A DNA stretch of 64,000 bases from Chloroflexota bacterium (GCA_016194865.1 JACQAT010000007.1:1-64000), one strand, 5' to 3'; positions 1-8,655 are shown, counted from the stretch's first letter. Notes: generated by a model not told the origin, from the letters alone. Numbers and translations: made by a program.

Positions 1-172
1 GACCGGCGCGGCCACCCTCCCCGCCGGGACCGAGATGGTCATGCCCGGGGACAACGTCAACCTCGAGGTCACGCTGATCACCCCGATCGCGCTCGAGGAG
101 GGCCTGCGCTTCGCCATCCGTGAGGGCGGCCGCACCGTGGGTGCCGGCGTCGTCACGAAGATCCTGGAATAA
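1..172 (+). CDS. tuf: Elongation factor Tu, C-terminal end (partial)
   Basis: The reading frame enters the window at base 2 and stops at TAA 170-172. The 56 visible residues match the last beta-barrel domain of EF-Tu, including the MVMPGDNV stretch, the [19 protein letters not shown] segment and the usual GAGVVTKI ending. EF-Tu delivers aminoacyl-tRNA to the ribosome as a GTP complex. Its position directly before rpsJ is the standard str-to-S10 junction. The GTPase domain lies outside the window. Confidence 0.95.
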   Translation, partial: TGAATLPAGTEMVMPGDNVNLEVTLITPIALEEGLRFAIREGGRTVGAGVVTKILE

Positions 173-234
173 GAATGACGACTCATTCCATTCGTCATCA
201 TTCATACGTGAACCTCGTGACGGAGGCTCTGTAG
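170..234 (+). repeat. Leader repeat A, copy 1 (before rpsJ), with a 19-codon ORF
   Basis: This 65-nt element includes the tuf stop codon and recurs at 2457-2521 before rplB. The first 47 nt are identical except one base; the 3' part differs mainly in a six-base stretch. It encodes a short ORF (175-234) [19 protein letters not shown]; the other copy gives MTTHFIRHHSYVNLQREVL. Arms ATGACGA (175-181) and TCGTCAT (192-198) form an inverted repeat. A weaker CCTC/GAGG pair (213-216/223-226) would mask the GGAGG that serves rpsJ. It could be a translational leader or a mobile palindromic repeat; whether the peptide is made is unknown. Confidence 0.75.
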
Positions 235-238
235 CTCC

Positions 239-547
239 ATGGCAAAGCAGCGCATCCGGATCCGTCTCAAGGCGTACGACCACAAGCTGATCGATCAGTC
301 CGCCGCGCAGATCGTCGAGACCGCGCAGCGGACAGGGTCGACGGTGACGGGTCCGGTACCGCTGCCCACGCGCATCGAGAAGTTCACCGTCATCCGCAGC
401 CCGTTCATCTACAAGGACTCACGCGAGCAGTTCGAGATCCGTACCCACAAGCGCCTGATCGACATCAACGATCCGTCGCAGAAGACCGTGGACGCGCTCA
501 TGCGTCTCAACCTTCCGGCGGGCGTCGATATCGAGATCAAGCTCTAG
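239..547 (+). CDS. rpsJ: 30S ribosomal protein S10
   Basis: 102 residues, the normal S10 length, with the family start [15 protein letters not shown] and the core [20 protein letters not shown]10 is a 30S head protein and also takes part in antitermination as NusE. It opens the S10 cluster and is followed 21 nt later by rplC. The ATG lies 12 nt after GGAGG (222-226), which is itself the end of the repeated leader element. Confidence 0.98.
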   Translation: MAKQRIRIRLKAYDHKLIDQSAAQIVETAQRTGSTVTGPVPLPTRIEKFTVIRSPFIYKDSREQFEIRTHKRLIDINDPSQKTVDALMRLNLPAGVDIEIKL

Positions 548-568
548 CGGGTCGAAAGAACGAGAGAG

Positions 569-1252
569 ATGGCAGACGAGAACGTCGAAGAGACCCAGGC
601 CGAAGAGAAGAAGAGCGCGAACGCGGCGCCCGCGCTGACCAAGCCGGTCATGCTCGGACGGAAGCTCGGCATGCTCCAGCTCTTCAAAGAGGACGGCTCG
701 TCCGTCGCCGCGACGGTCATCGCCGCCGAGGCGAACGTGATCACGCAGGTGCGCACGAAGGCCCGCGATGGCTACACGGCCATCCAGGTCGGCTTCGGCA
801 GCACCGACGCGAAGCGGCTTTCGAAGGCCGAGCTCGGGCACCTGGGGGCGAACGCGCCGGTCAGCAACCTGCGCGAGATCCGCCTCGACGACGTCGACGG
901 CTTCGCGTCGGGCCAGGAGATCTCGGTCGAACGGTTCGCGCCGGGTGACAAGGTCCACGTGAGCGGCATCTCGAAGGGCAAGGGCTTCCAGGGTCCGATC
1001 CGCCTGCACCACTTCTCCCGCGGTCCGAAGTCGCACGGCTCGGACCACCTGCGGCGTCAGGGTTCGGTCGGCTCCGGCACCACGCCCGGCCGCCTGTGGA
1101 AGGGCCTGCGCATGGCCGCCCACCAGGGCGTCGACAAGGTCACGGTCCGCAACCTCAAGATCCTGCGCGCCGACAGCGCTCGTTCGCTCCTCGTGATCGA
1201 GGGCGCGGTGCCGGGCGGCAAGAACGGGATCGTCATGGTGAGGAAGGCCTGA
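569..1252 (+). CDS. rplC: 50S ribosomal protein L3
   Basis: 227 residues. The family core begins near residue 28 ([12 protein letters not shown]) after an acidic/alanine-rich N-terminal extension of about 25 residues that ordinary L3 lacks. The KGKGFQG and conserved [10 protein letters not shown] motifs are present. L3 organises the 3' end of 23S rRNA near the peptidyl-transferase centre. The ATG follows a GAGAGAG purine run. Its TGA overlaps the rplD ATG by one base, so the two are probably translationally coupled. Confidence 0.97.
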   Translation: MADENVEETQAEEKKSANAAPALTKPVMLGRKLGMLQLFKEDGSSVAATVIAAEANVITQVRTKARDGYTAIQVGFGSTDAKRLSKAELGHLGANAPVSNLREIRLDDVDGFASGQEISVERFAPGDKVHVSGISKGKGFQGPIRLHHFSRGPKSHGSDHLRRQGSVGSGTTPGRLWKGLRMAAHQGVDKVTVRNLKILRADSARSLLVIEGAVPGGKNGIVMVRKA

Positions 1253-2169
1253 TGGCGGAGAAGAAGGACACGAAGAAGGCGACCACCGGGGGGCTTCGCC
1301 CCCCGAGGGCCCCCCAGGTCGCGAAGAACAAGGCGGCCGCGAAGAAGGCCGCCCCCGCCGCCAAGCCCGTTGCCAAGAAGGTGACGCCCGCGAAGCCGGC
1401 AGCTCCGGTCAGGCGCGCGGTCGCGCGCCCGGTCACGCGCACCGAGGTGAAGCGCACCGAGGTCGTGCGCAAGCCGGCCGAGCCGCTGGAGAAGCGCGAG
1501 AAGCGCGCGGTCCAGGCGCTGCCGACCGCGCCGAGCGGCCACGCGCCGCTCATCGCCGCGGACGGCTCGTCGAACGGCACGTTCGCGCTACCCGAAGCAT
1601 TCGCGACCGTGCGCAGCGGCGCCGGCGTGCTGTTCCAGGCGTTCACCGCCGAGCGCGCGAACGCGCGCCAGGCGAACGCCGCCACCCGGAACCGCACGCG
1701 CGTCAAGGGCGGCGGCGCGAAGCCATGGCGTCAGAAGGGCACCGGCCGCGCGCGGCAGGGCTCGACCCGCTCGCCGCACTGGCGTCACGGCGCGGTCGTG
1801 TTCGGCCCGAACGGTCGCAAGTTCAAGCAGCGGATCCCCGACAAGATGCGGAAGCTCGCATTCTCGGAAGCGTTCGCGACGCGTGCCGCCGAGGGGCGGG
1901 TCCTCGTCTTCGAGAGCCTGCCGACGGCGGACAAGGGTCGCCTGCGCACGCGCACCGTGGTCGACTGGCTCGCTCGGGTCGGCGACACCGGCAGCGCGCT
2001 CTTCGTGACCTCGAACATGTCCGAGGGCACCGGTCGCGCGCTGGCCAATCTCCAGCACGTCGGCCTCGCCACACCGGGCGCGCTCAAGCTCTCGGAGATC
2101 CTCGCGTTCGACACGCTGCTCGTCGACCGTCCGGCGCTCGACGCGCTCGCGCAGCGAGCGACGGCATGA
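1252..2169 (+). CDS. rplD: 50S ribosomal protein L4 with long N-terminal extension
   Basis: 305 residues, about 100 more than usual. The L4 fold starts near residue 95 and carries the tentacle motif [20 protein letters not shown] followed by [13 protein letters not shown]. The extra N-terminus is Lys/Ala/Pro-rich and looks disordered; its first residues (EKK, then [11 protein letters not shown]) are encoded by a perfect GC hairpin at 1287-1305 shared with rpsQ. L4 lines the exit tunnel and in some bacteria represses the S10 operon; no matching leader is visible here. Start overlaps the rplC stop; the stop overlaps the rplW start (ATGA). Confidence 0.96.
   Translation: MAEKKDTKKATTGGLRPPRAPQVAKNKAAAKKAAPAAKPVAKKVTPAKPAAPVRRAVARPVTRTEVKRTEVVRKPAEPLEKREKRAVQALPTAPSGHAPLIAADGSSNGTFALPEAFATVRSGAGVLFQAFTAERANARQANAATRNRTRVKGGGAKPWRQKGTGRARQGSTRSPHWRHGAVVFGPNGRKFKQRIPDKMRKLAFSEAFATRAAEGRVLVFESLPTADKGRLRTRTVVDWLARVGDTGSALFVTSNMSEGTGRALANLQHVGLATPGALKLSEILAFDTLLVDRPALDALAQRATA
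1287..1305 (+). repeat. In-frame GC hairpin inside rplD N-terminus
   Basis: CGGGGGGC, loop TTC, GCCCCCCG: a perfect 8-bp stem within coding sequence, read as part of TTGGLRPPR. The same stem with loop GCC occurs in rpsQ at 5442-5460, also near the start codon and in the same frame. It has no U-tract, so it is not a typical intrinsic terminator. Confidence 0.8.
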
Positions 2170-2459
2170 GCAGAGGGACGCTCGTGCTGCTCCGCCCGGT
2201 GATCACCGAGAAGTCGATGACCGGCACGAACATCGGCAAGTACACGTTCGCGGTCATGAAGGACGCGACGAAGCAGGAGATCGCGGAAGCGGTCGCCGAG
2301 GCCTTCGGCGTGGACGTCGTGGACGTCAACACGAGCACGGTCCATGGCAAGACCCGTCGTCTCGGTAGGCGGATCGGCAAGACCCAGGACTGGAAGAAGG
2401 CGGTCGTCACGATCGCCCAGGGCCAGCGCATCGATCGCTACTTCGCGGAGGGTGTCTAA
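2166..2459 (+). CDS. rplW: 50S ribosomal protein L23
   Basis: 97 residues with the L23 hallmarks LRPVITEKSM near the N-terminus and AEAFGVDVVDVNTSTVHGKTRR. L23 sits at the tunnel exit, where it docks SRP and trigger factor. The ATG overlaps the rplD TGA (ATGA), and the TAA is the first codon of the second leader repeat that precedes rplB. Confidence 0.97.
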   Translation: MSRGTLVLLRPVITEKSMTGTNIGKYTFAVMKDATKQEIAEAVAEAFGVDVVDVNTSTVHGKTRRLGRRIGKTQDWKKAVVTIAQGQRIDRYFAEGV

Positions 2460-2521
2460 GAATGACGACTCATTTCATTCGTCATCATTCATACGTGAAC
2501 CTCCAGCGGGAGGTTCTGTAG
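2457..2521 (+). repeat. Leader repeat A, copy 2 (before rplB), with a 19-codon ORF
   Basis: Second copy of the element at 170-234, again starting on the upstream stop codon. Its ORF (2462-2521) reads MTTHFIRHHSYVNLQREVL. Here the 3' part forms a perfect hairpin: AACCTCC (2498-2504), loop AGCG, GGAGGTT (2509-2515). The descending arm contains GGAGG, the only good ribosome-binding site for rplB (ATG 2525), so folding would hide it and translation of the small ORF would open it. That regulatory reading is inference; the repeat and hairpin are directly visible. Confidence 0.78.
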
Positions 2522-2524
2522 GAA

Positions 2525-3361
2525 ATGCCTCTGAAGAAATACAAGGCCATCACGCCGGTCCGGCGGTTCCGCCAGTCGGCGGACTACTCGGACCTGACGA
2601 AGGGCAAGAAGCGCGAGAAGGCGCTCACCGAGACCAAGCAGCGCAGCGGCGGTCGCAACGCGGTGGGCCATGTGACGACGCGCCACCGCGGCGGCGGCGA
2701 GGCTCGTCGCTACCGCATCGTCGACTTCAAGCGGAACAAGGACGGCATCCCGGCGAAGGTGACCGCGTTCGAGTACGACCCGAACCGTAGCGCGCGACTC
2801 GCGCTCGTCGTCTACAAGGACGGCGAGAAGCGCTACATCATCGCGCCGGCCGAGCTGAAGATCGGTGACACGATCCTGTCCGGCCCGGACGCCGAGGCGC
2901 GCGTGGGCAACTGCATGAGCCTCGAGAACATCCCGACCGGCACGCAGATCCACGGCATCGAGCTCCAGCCCGGGCGTGGCGCGCAGATCGTGCGCTCCGC
3001 CGGTGGCGTCGCCCAGCTGGTCGCGAAGGAAGGCGAGTACGCGCAGATCCGTCTGCCCTCGGGTCAGATCCGCATCGTGCACGTGCGCTGCCGCGCGACC
3101 GTCGGCCAGATCGGCAACCTCGACCACGAGAACCGCAAGGTCGGCGGCGCGGGCCACAAGCGCCGCATGGGCTGGCGGCCGACCGTCCGTGGCGTCGTGA
3201 TGTCGCCGCGCGATCACCCGCACGGCGGCGGCGAGGCGAAGTCCCCGGTGGGAGGCATGGCGCAGACCCCGTGGGGCAAGCCCGCGATGGGTCTCAAGAC
3301 CCGCAAGAACCCGAAGACCGACCGCTTCGTCATCAAGCCGGCCAAGAAGAAGAGGGGTTAG
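2525..3361 (+). CDS. rplB: 50S ribosomal protein L2
   Basis: 278 residues, normal length. It begins [15 protein letters not shown] and keeps the [16 protein letters not shown] segment, the conserved [20 protein letters not shown] region and the catalytic-centre histidine in [16 protein letters not shown]2 is essential for subunit association and peptidyl transfer. It is the only gene of the S10 group besides rpsJ preceded by the repeated leader. Confidence 0.98.
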   Translation: MPLKKYKAITPVRRFRQSADYSDLTKGKKREKALTETKQRSGGRNAVGHVTTRHRGGGEARRYRIVDFKRNKDGIPAKVTAFEYDPNRSARLALVVYKDGEKRYIIAPAELKIGDTILSGPDAEARVGNCMSLENIPTGTQIHGIELQPGRGAQIVRSAGGVAQLVAKEGEYAQIRLPSGQIRIVHVRCRATVGQIGNLDHENRKVGGAGHKRRMGWRPTVRGVVMSPRDHPHGGGEAKSPVGGMAQTPWGKPAMGLKTRKNPKTDRFVIKPAKKKRG

Positions 3362-3370
3362 GGCCAGGGA

Positions 3371-3670
3371 ATGAGCAGATCCGTAAAGAAGGGCCCCTTC
3401 GTGCAGGCCGCGCTGAAAGAGAAGATCGACATCCTCAACTCGAAGAACGAGAAGAAGGTCGTCAAGACCTGGTCGCGACCCTCGGTCGTGCTGCCGCTCA
3501 TGGTCGGCCACACGATCGCGGTCCACGACGGTCGGCGCCACGTGCCGGTGTTCATCACCGAGAACATGGTCGGCCACCGTCTCGGCGAGTTCGCGCCCAC
3601 GCGCCAGTTCAAGGGACACGGTCATGGTGTGGCCGCCGAGAAGGCTGCCACCCCGAAGCCGGGGGCATAG
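3371..3670 (+). CDS. rpsS: 30S ribosomal protein S19
   Basis: 99 residues, beginning [19 protein letters not shown], with the family block [23 protein letters not shown] and the ending [16 protein letters not shown]19 pairs with S13 in the 30S head. The start lies 9 nt after rplB behind an AGGGCCAGGG purine-rich stretch. The C-terminal tail ([14 protein letters not shown]) is slightly longer than usual and alanine-rich. Confidence 0.97.
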   Translation: MSRSVKKGPFVQAALKEKIDILNSKNEKKVVKTWSRPSVVLPLMVGHTIAVHDGRRHVPVFITENMVGHRLGEFAPTRQFKGHGHGVAAEKAATPKPGA

Positions 3671-3671
3671 C

Positions 3672-4007
3672 GTGGAGGTCAAGGCCACGGCGAAGTTCCA
3701 GCGCATCTCGCCCCGCAAGGCGCGGCTCGTGACCGACCTGATCACGGGGAAGACCGTGGAGCAGGCGATCGCGCTGCTCGAGCACCTGCAGAAGGGCTCG
3801 GCGCAGACGATCGGCCGCGTCGTGCGCTCCGCCGCGGCGAACGCGGAGAACAACCTCAACATGACGATGGAGAACCTCTACATCAAGCGCGCGACGGCCG
3901 ACGAGGGCCCGCGCATGAAGCGCGTGTGGATGCGCAGCCACGGCAACCGGAACATCAAGCTCCACCGCACGAGCCACATCACGGTCGTCGTGGACGAGAA
4001 GGAGTGA
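3672..4007 (+). CDS. rplV: 50S ribosomal protein L22
   Basis: 111 residues from GTG 3672, one base after the rpsS stop. This start gives the family N-terminus MEVKATAKFQRISPRKARLV; an upstream in-frame ATG would add residues that overlap rpsS and look unlike L22. The C-terminal hairpin MKRVWMRSHGNRNIKLHRTSHITVVV, which lines the nascent-chain tunnel, is intact. Confidence 0.96.
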   Translation: MEVKATAKFQRISPRKARLVTDLITGKTVEQAIALLEHLQKGSAQTIGRVVRSAAANAENNLNMTMENLYIKRATADEGPRMKRVWMRSHGNRNIKLHRTSHITVVVDEKE

Positions 4008-4012
4008 CGGAG

Positions 4013-4051
4013 ATGTCACTGAGCCGAATGGCGAAGGGACGAGTGGATTAG
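4013..4051 (+). CDS. Possible 12-residue leader ORF before rpsC
   Basis: ATG 4013 to TAG 4049-4051 encodes MSLSRMAKGRVD, and the stop abuts the rpsC ATG at 4052. A GGAG lies 8 nt upstream at the end of rplV. It fills almost the whole 44-nt gap between rplV and rpsC in an operon where most joints overlap. No function is recognisable. It could be a coupling ORF or chance. Confidence 0.35.
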   Translation: MSLSRMAKGRVD

Positions 4052-4804
4052 ATGGGTCAGAAGGTCCATCCGAGCGGCTTCCGTCTCGGCTTCACGAAGA
4101 CGTGGAACGCGAAGTGGTACGCGGGATCGAAGAACTATCGCGAGCTCCTCAAGGAGGACCTCACGATCCGCAAGACCATCCGTGGCCGCCTGCGTGACGC
4201 GGCGATCGCGCGCATCGACATCGAGCGCTCGACGAACCAGGTCACCGTGACGATCCAGACGGCCAAGCCGGGCGTCGTGATCGGCAAGGGTGGTGCGAAG
4301 GTCGAGGAGCTCCGCCAGGTGCTCGGCAAGGCGACCGCGAAGGTCGTGAAGGTGAACATCTTCGAGATCCGCTACCCGGAGCTCGACGCGATGCTGATCG
4401 CCGAGAACGTCGCGCAGCAGCTCGAGCGGCGCGTGTCGTTCCGCAAGGTGCTCAAGCAGACGGTCTCGCGCTCGATGAAGGCCGGCGCCAAGGGCGTGCG
4501 CGTCGCGGTCGCTGGCCGTCTCGGCGGCGCCGAGATGTCGCGTCGCGAGTGGGAGCGCGAGGGTCGCGTGCCGCTGCACACGCTGCGCGCGGACATCGAG
4601 TTCGGCCGCGCGATCGCGAAGACGACGTTCGGCACGATCGGCGTGAAGGCCTGGGTCTACCGCGGCGACATCGAGCCCGCACCGCGTCAGGTCGCGCAGA
4701 ACGCGCCTGCCGCCGCCGCTCGTCCCGCATCGGTCGGCCCCGCCGGTCCCGTGGGTGCGCCCCCGGCCCCGGTCGCTCCGATCGCGCCGGCAGGGGCCGT
4801 GTAG
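4052..4804 (+). CDS. rpsC: 30S ribosomal protein S3
   Basis: 250 residues. The KH domain carries VVIGKGGAKVEELR near residue 75, and the C-terminal domain has VRVAVAGRLGGAEMSRREW. After residue about 215 there is a Pro/Ala-rich tail of about 35 residues, an extension of the kind seen in several ribosomal proteins of this genome. S3 lines the mRNA entry channel. The rplP ATG follows its stop with no spacer. Confidence 0.97.
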   Translation: MGQKVHPSGFRLGFTKTWNAKWYAGSKNYRELLKEDLTIRKTIRGRLRDAAIARIDIERSTNQVTVTIQTAKPGVVIGKGGAKVEELRQVLGKATAKVVKVNIFEIRYPELDAMLIAENVAQQLERRVSFRKVLKQTVSRSMKAGAKGVRVAVAGRLGGAEMSRREWEREGRVPLHTLRADIEFGRAIAKTTFGTIGVKAWVYRGDIEPAPRQVAQNAPAAAARPASVGPAGPVGAPPAPVAPIAPAGAV

Positions 4805-5254
4805 ATGCTGCAGCCGAAGCGCCTGAAGCACCGCAAGTTCCAGCGTGGCCGCATGACCGGCGCCGCGTCGGGTGGCGCCTTCATGGCCTTCGGCGACTAC
4901 GGGCTGCAGGCGCAGGAGCCGTGCTGGATGACCGCGCGCCAGATCGAGGCCGCGCGACGCGCGATCGTCCACCACCTCAAGCGCGGTGGAAAGGTCTGGA
5001 TCCGGGTCTTCCCGGACAAGCCCGTCACGAAGAAGCCCGCCGAAGTGCGGATGGGATCAGGTAAGGGCGCGCCCGACCACTGGGTCGCGGTCGTCCGTCC
5101 GGGCCGGATCCTCTTCGAGCTGGCCGGTGTCGATCACGCGCTCGCGAAGGAGGCCATGCGGCTCGCCTCCTACAAGCTGCCCATCAAGACGAAATTCCTC
5201 ACGCGGGAACAGGAGAGTGGAAGTGCAACTGAAGGACATGCGGCGGCTGTCTGA
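4805..5254 (+). CDS. rplP: 50S ribosomal protein L16
   Basis: 149 residues. It begins [19 protein letters not shown] and keeps [41 protein letters not shown] and [19 protein letters not shown]16 helps position the A-site tRNA. The last 32 nt overlap rpmC in another frame; the extra C-terminal residues ([12 protein letters not shown]) are encoded inside that overlap. Confidence 0.97.
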   Translation: MLQPKRLKHRKFQRGRMTGAASGGAFMAFGDYGLQAQEPCWMTARQIEAARRAIVHHLKRGGKVWIRVFPDKPVTKKPAEVRMGSGKGAPDHWVAVVRPGRILFELAGVDHALAKEAMRLASYKLPIKTKFLTREQESGSATEGHAAAV

Positions 5255-5426
5255 CACGGAGCTCTCGGATGAGCTCAAGTCCGCCCGTGAAGAGCTGTTC
5301 AACATGCGGTTCCAGCTCGCCACGCGGCAGCTGAAGAACTACCGCGGGCTTCCGGCCGCGCGCCGGCGGATCGCGCGCGTCATCTCCGTCCTGCAGGAGC
5401 GGGAGGCGCAGCAGACGAATGCCTGA
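5223..5426 (+). CDS. rpmC: 50S ribosomal protein L29
   Basis: 67 residues from GTG 5223, giving the canonical [18 protein letters not shown] start and the family helix [17 protein letters not shown] more upstream start would lie deep in rplP. It overlaps rplP by 32 nt and rpsQ by 8 nt. L29 borders the tunnel exit with L23. GAGAGTGGAA supplies the ribosome-binding site. Confidence 0.95.
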   Translation: MQLKDMRRLSDTELSDELKSAREELFNMRFQLATRQLKNYRGLPAARRRIARVISVLQEREAQQTNA

Positions 5427-6075
5427 GAAGAAGACGACCACCGGGGGGCGCCGCCCCCCGAGGACCCCCTCAGCCGCGAAGACCATAGCCGCCAAGTCCA
5501 CGAGCGCGAAAGCGGCTGCGCCTCGTCAAAAGACGACGGTCGTGAAGGCGACCGCCGCCAAGACGGCCGCCCCGTCGCGCGCTCGCGCGGCCGCGCCCGT
5601 GGCCGCCAAGCCGGTGGTCGCCGCCAAGCGCGTCGTGCGCAAGCGCGTCAGCGTGCCGGCGCGCCCCGCGGGCACGACGGCTCCGAGCGCCCACCACACG
5701 CGGCGCCGCATCAAGGTCGGCATCGTCGTGTCCGCCAAGCAGGCCCACACCGCGATCGTCGAGATCGAGCGCATGCGCGAGCACCCGCTCTACAAGAAGG
5801 CCATCCGCATCCGGAAGAAGTTCGCCGCGCACGATGAGGCGGGCGACGTCCGAGCGGGGGACCTCGTGCGCATCCAGGAGAGCCGGCCCTTCAGCGCGAC
5901 GAAGCGCTGGCGGGTCATCGAGGTCCTGTCCCGCGCCGGTGAGGCGGGGGCCGCCGCGCCGCGCGTGACCGACATCGAGAAGGCGCTCGAGGAGTCCGAG
6001 GGCGTGACCGCGCTGCTGCGCGCGCCCGAGCGCGCCGCGGCGACCGAGACCGAGCCGGAGGGCGCCGCAGAGTGA
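5419..6075 (+). CDS. rpsQ: 30S ribosomal protein S17 with long terminal extensions
   Basis: 218 residues, against about 85-90 for typical S17. The S17 OB-fold starts near residue 95 ([20 protein letters not shown]) and includes [19 protein letters not shown] and [17 protein letters not shown]. About 90 Ala/Lys-rich residues precede it and about 45 acidic/alanine-rich residues follow. The N-terminus ([16 protein letters not shown]) resembles that of rplD and contains the shared GC hairpin at 5442-5460. The stop overlaps the rplN GTG. Confidence 0.94.
   Translation: MPEKKTTTGGRRPPRTPSAAKTIAAKSTSAKAAAPRQKTTVVKATAAKTAAPSRARAAAPVAAKPVVAAKRVVRKRVSVPARPAGTTAPSAHHTRRRIKVGIVVSAKQAHTAIVEIERMREHPLYKKAIRIRKKFAAHDEAGDVRAGDLVRIQESRPFSATKRWRVIEVLSRAGEAGAAAPRVTDIEKALEESEGVTALLRAPERAAATETEPEGAAE
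5442..5460 (+). repeat. In-frame GC hairpin inside rpsQ N-terminus
   Basis: CGGGGGGC, loop GCC, GCCCCCCG. The stem is identical to the one in rplD at 1287-1305, and the upstream context (ACCACCGG) and downstream GAG are also shared. It is read in the same frame, as TTGGRRPPR. This suggests a common in-frame repeat rather than independent GC drift. Confidence 0.8.
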
Positions 6076-6440
6076 TCCGCCCCTACACCCGCGTCCGCTG
6101 CGCCGACAACTCCGGAGCACGAGAGCTCTCGGTGATCCGCGTGCTGGGCAGCTCGTCCGGCACGACGGCTGAGATCGGGGACGTGTTCATCGCGACCGTC
6201 AAGAACGCGATCCCGAACGCGGGCGTGAAGAAGGGCGAGGTCGTGCGTGCGGTCGTCGTGCGGCAGACCAAGGAATACCGTCGCGCCGACGGCTCCTTCA
6301 TCCGCTTCGACGACAACGCGGCAGTGCTCCTCAACCCGCAGAACCAGCCGCGCGGCACCCGCATCTTCGGACCGGTGGCGCGCGAGCTCCGCGAGCGCAA
6401 CTTCATGAAGATCGTTTCGCTCGCACCGGAGGTCCTCTGA
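6072..6440 (+). CDS. rplN: 50S ribosomal protein L14
   Basis: 122 residues, exact family length. GTG 6072 overlaps the rpsQ TGA. The N-terminus [26 protein letters not shown], the [13 protein letters not shown] segment and [24 protein letters not shown] are all conserved. L14 sits at the subunit interface and is the usual first gene of the spc part. Confidence 0.98.
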   Translation: MIRPYTRVRCADNSGARELSVIRVLGSSSGTTAEIGDVFIATVKNAIPNAGVKKGEVVRAVVVRQTKEYRRADGSFIRFDDNAAVLLNPQNQPRGTRIFGPVARELRERNFMKIVSLAPEVL

Positions 6441-6442
6441 CC

Positions 6443-6781
6443 ATGATCCTCACCCGCATCCGCAAGGGGGACGAGATCGTCGTCATCACCGGCAAGGACC
6501 GTGGCAAGCGCGGCACGGTGCAGGAAGTGCACCCGAAGCACCGCACGGTCGTCGTCGCCGGCGTGAACATCGTGAAGCGCCACACCAAGGCCAACCCGAC
6601 GAAGCAGGTCAAGGGCGGCATCGTCGAGCAGCCGGCCGCGCTCGCGATCGGCAAGGTCATGCTCGTGTGCCCTCACTGCGGCAAGCCGACGCGCGTCGGG
6701 CATCAGGTGGACGAGGACTCGACGAAGGAGCGCATCTGCAAGCGCTGCGGGGAGACGATCGTCGTCGGAGGCAAGAGCTGA
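6443..6781 (+). CDS. rplX: 50S ribosomal protein L24
   Basis: 112 residues. The KOW motif region [19 protein letters not shown] is followed by [11 protein letters not shown]. The C-terminal part has two CxxC pairs (CPHCGKP and CKRCGE) as in zinc-ribbon-type L24 proteins. L24 is an early 50S assembly protein. The TGA overlaps the rplE ATG. Confidence 0.97.
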   Translation: MILTRIRKGDEIVVITGKDRGKRGTVQEVHPKHRTVVVAGVNIVKRHTKANPTKQVKGGIVEQPAALAIGKVMLVCPHCGKPTRVGHQVDEDSTKERICKRCGETIVVGGKS

Positions 6782-7341
6782 TGGCCACGACGAGCGCGCT
6801 CAAAGAGCGTTACGAGACGGCCGTGCGCGACGAGCTCAAGAAGAGCTTCAGCTACGGCAACGTCATGCAGATCCCGCGCGTCGAGAAGATCGTCATCAAC
6901 ATCGGCATGGGCGAGTCGATCGGCAACGGCAAGGCCATGGACGCCGCCGCCGGTGACCTCGCGACGATCACCGGCCAGAAGCCGATCGTCACGAAGTCCA
7001 AGAAGGCCATCTCGAATTTCCGCCTGCGGGTGGGCATGCCGATCGGGCTGAAGGTGACCCTGCGCGGCGAGCGGATGTGGCACTTCCTCGAGAAGCTGCT
7101 GACGGTCGCGCTTCCGCGCATCCGTGACTTCCAGGGCGTGCCCGACCGCAGCTTCGACGGCCGTGGCAACTACTCGCTCGGCCTCAAGGAGCAGCTCGTG
7201 TTCCCTGAGATCGACTACGACAAGATCGATCGGCTTCGCGGCATGGAGATCACGATCTGCACCACGGCACGGACGGACGAGGAAGGGCGCGCTCTGCTGC
7301 GCCAGCTCGGGATGCCGTTCCGGACAGCGGAAGGGCGGTAG
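6781..7341 (+). CDS. rplE: 50S ribosomal protein L5
   Basis: 186 residues from ATG 6781, which overlaps the rplX stop. Family motifs include [39 protein letters not shown] and [22 protein letters not shown]5 binds 5S rRNA and contacts the P-site tRNA. The gene is followed 3 nt later by the S14 gene. Confidence 0.97.
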   Translation: MATTSALKERYETAVRDELKKSFSYGNVMQIPRVEKIVINIGMGESIGNGKAMDAAAGDLATITGQKPIVTKSKKAISNFRLRVGMPIGLKVTLRGERMWHFLEKLLTVALPRIRDFQGVPDRSFDGRGNYSLGLKEQLVFPEIDYDKIDRLRGMEITICTTARTDEEGRALLRQLGMPFRTAEGR

Positions 7342-7344
7342 GCG

Positions 7345-7530
7345 ATGGCCAAGAAGAGCTTGATCCTCAAGGCGGCGGGTCCGCACAAGCACAAGGTGCA
7401 GGCCTACAGCCGCTGCCAGGTCTGCGGGCGACCGCGGGGCTACATGCGCAAGTTCGGCCTCTGCCGGATCTGCTTCCGCGAGCGCGCGCTCATGGGCGAG
7501 CTGCCCGGCGTGACGAAGTCGAGCTGGTGA
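7345..7530 (+). CDS. rpsN: 30S ribosomal protein S14, zinc-binding (type Z)
   Basis: 61 residues, the length of the short zinc form. CQVCGRP and CRICFRE give the two CxxC pairs, and the ending [11 protein letters not shown] is typical. The metal-binding form implies zinc dependence of the 30S head. ATG 7345 follows the rplE stop by 3 nt. Confidence 0.97.
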   Translation: MAKKSLILKAAGPHKHKVQAYSRCQVCGRPRGYMRKFGLCRICFRERALMGELPGVTKSSW

Positions 7531-7541
7531 GGAGGGGCCCC

Positions 7542-7580
7542 ATGAACGAGCGGGATGCGCGAGGAATGGGGAGGCCGTGA
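7542..7580 (+). CDS. Possible 12-residue leader ORF before rpsH
   Basis: ATG 7542 to TGA 7578-7580 encodes MNERDARGMGRP. A strong GGAGGGG (7531-7537) stands immediately before it, better than the site before rpsH itself. The next stretch (GGRDAKGIA in the rpsH frame) resembles NERDARGM, hinting at an old local duplication. It is the same length as the ORF before rpsC. No function can be assigned. Confidence 0.38.
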   Translation: MNERDARGMGRP

Positions 7581-7596
7581 TGCAAAGGGGATCGCC

Positions 7597-8082
7597 ATGA
7601 CGAACGAGACGACGCTGACCGCCGAGCCGACCGCGGCCGCCGCGCCCGTGGCGCCGCGCGTGCCAAAGGCACCGAAGGTGCGCAAGCCGCGCGGGATCGC
7701 GGTGAGCGACCCCGTCGCCGATCTTCTGACGCGCGTCCGCAACGCGGTGGGCGCGCGCCACGAGTCGACGAGCCTGCCGACGAGCCGCATCAACGTCGAG
7801 ATCGCGCGGATCCTCAAGACCGAGGGCTTCATCGGCGGCTACGACCAGGCGCCCGGCCTGCTCACGATCAAGCTGAAGTACATCTCCGGGAAGACCCCGG
7901 CTGTGTCGGGACTGCGGCGCATCAGCCGTCCGGGCCTGCGCGTCTACGCCCGCAAGACCGAGATGCCTCGCGTCCTCGGGGGTCTCGGCATCGCGATCGT
8001 GTCGACCTCGAGCGGCGTGATGACCGCACGCGATGCGGAAAAGCGAGGCCTCGGCGGAGAGGTCCTCGCGTATGTCTGGTAG
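7597..8082 (+). CDS. rpsH: 30S ribosomal protein S8 with N-terminal extension
   Basis: 161 residues from ATG 7597, chosen because AAAGGGG (7584-7590) precedes it. The S8 core begins near residue 38 (VSDPVADLLTRVRNAVGA) and ends with the RNA-binding block LGGLGIAIVSTSSGVMTARDAEKRGLGGEVLAYVW. The first 35 residues are Ala/Pro/Lys-rich and absent from ordinary S8. S8 binds the central domain of 16S rRNA and represses spc mRNA in enterobacteria. Confidence 0.96.
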   Translation: MTNETTLTAEPTAAAAPVAPRVPKAPKVRKPRGIAVSDPVADLLTRVRNAVGARHESTSLPTSRINVEIARILKTEGFIGGYDQAPGLLTIKLKYISGKTPAVSGLRRISRPGLRVYARKTEMPRVLGGLGIAIVSTSSGVMTARDAEKRGLGGEVLAYVW

Positions 8083-8092
8083 GTAGAAGGAC

Positions 8093-8644
8093 ATGAGTCG
8101 GATCGGCAAGATGCCGGTGCCCGTTCCCGCCGGCGTGGACATCAAGATCGATGGAAGTCACGTGAGCGTGAAGGGGCCCAAGGGCCAGCTCGAGCGCACC
8201 TTCCACCGTGCCGTCACGATCGAGCGCAGGGGCGGAACGGTCGTCGTGTCGCGCTCGAACGAGAGCCAGCAGTCGCGCGCGCTGCACGGCCTGTCGCGGA
8301 GCCTGCTCTCCAACATGGTCGTCGGCGTGACCACGGGCTACGTGAAGGACCTCGAGATCAGCGGCACCGGCTACCGCGCGGTGCTGCAGGGCAAGAAGCT
8401 GCAGCTCGCGCTCGGGTTCTCGCATCCGGTCGAGATCGAGCCGCCCGCCGGGATCGCGTTCACGCTCGAGACGCCACAGAAGGTGCGCATCGCGGGTGTG
8501 GACAAGGAGACCGTGGGCGAGGTCGCGGCGAAGATCCACGCGCTCCGCGTGCCAGACCCGTACAAGGCGAAGGGCGTCAAGTACGCCGGCGAGTACATCC
8601 GTCGCAAGGCGGGCAAGGCCGGCAAGGTCGGCGCGAAGGCCTAG
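8093..8644 (+). CDS. rplF: 50S ribosomal protein L6
   Basis: 183 residues. It begins [19 protein letters not shown] and contains [35 protein letters not shown] and the C-terminal [22 protein letters not shown]6 is at the GTPase-associated region near the factor-binding site. The short gap to rplR has an AGGAGGGAGAG ribosome-binding site. Confidence 0.98.
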   Translation: MSRIGKMPVPVPAGVDIKIDGSHVSVKGPKGQLERTFHRAVTIERRGGTVVVSRSNESQQSRALHGLSRSLLSNMVVGVTTGYVKDLEISGTGYRAVLQGKKLQLALGFSHPVEIEPPAGIAFTLETPQKVRIAGVDKETVGEVAAKIHALRVPDPYKAKGVKYAGEYIRRKAGKAGKVGAKA

Positions 8645-8655
8645 GAGGGAGAGCG

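Noticed and set aside
1287-1305. Intrinsic terminator in rplD (strong GC hairpin)
   Set aside because: No downstream T-run, it lies near the start of an essential gene within an operon, and it has an in-frame twin in rpsQ.
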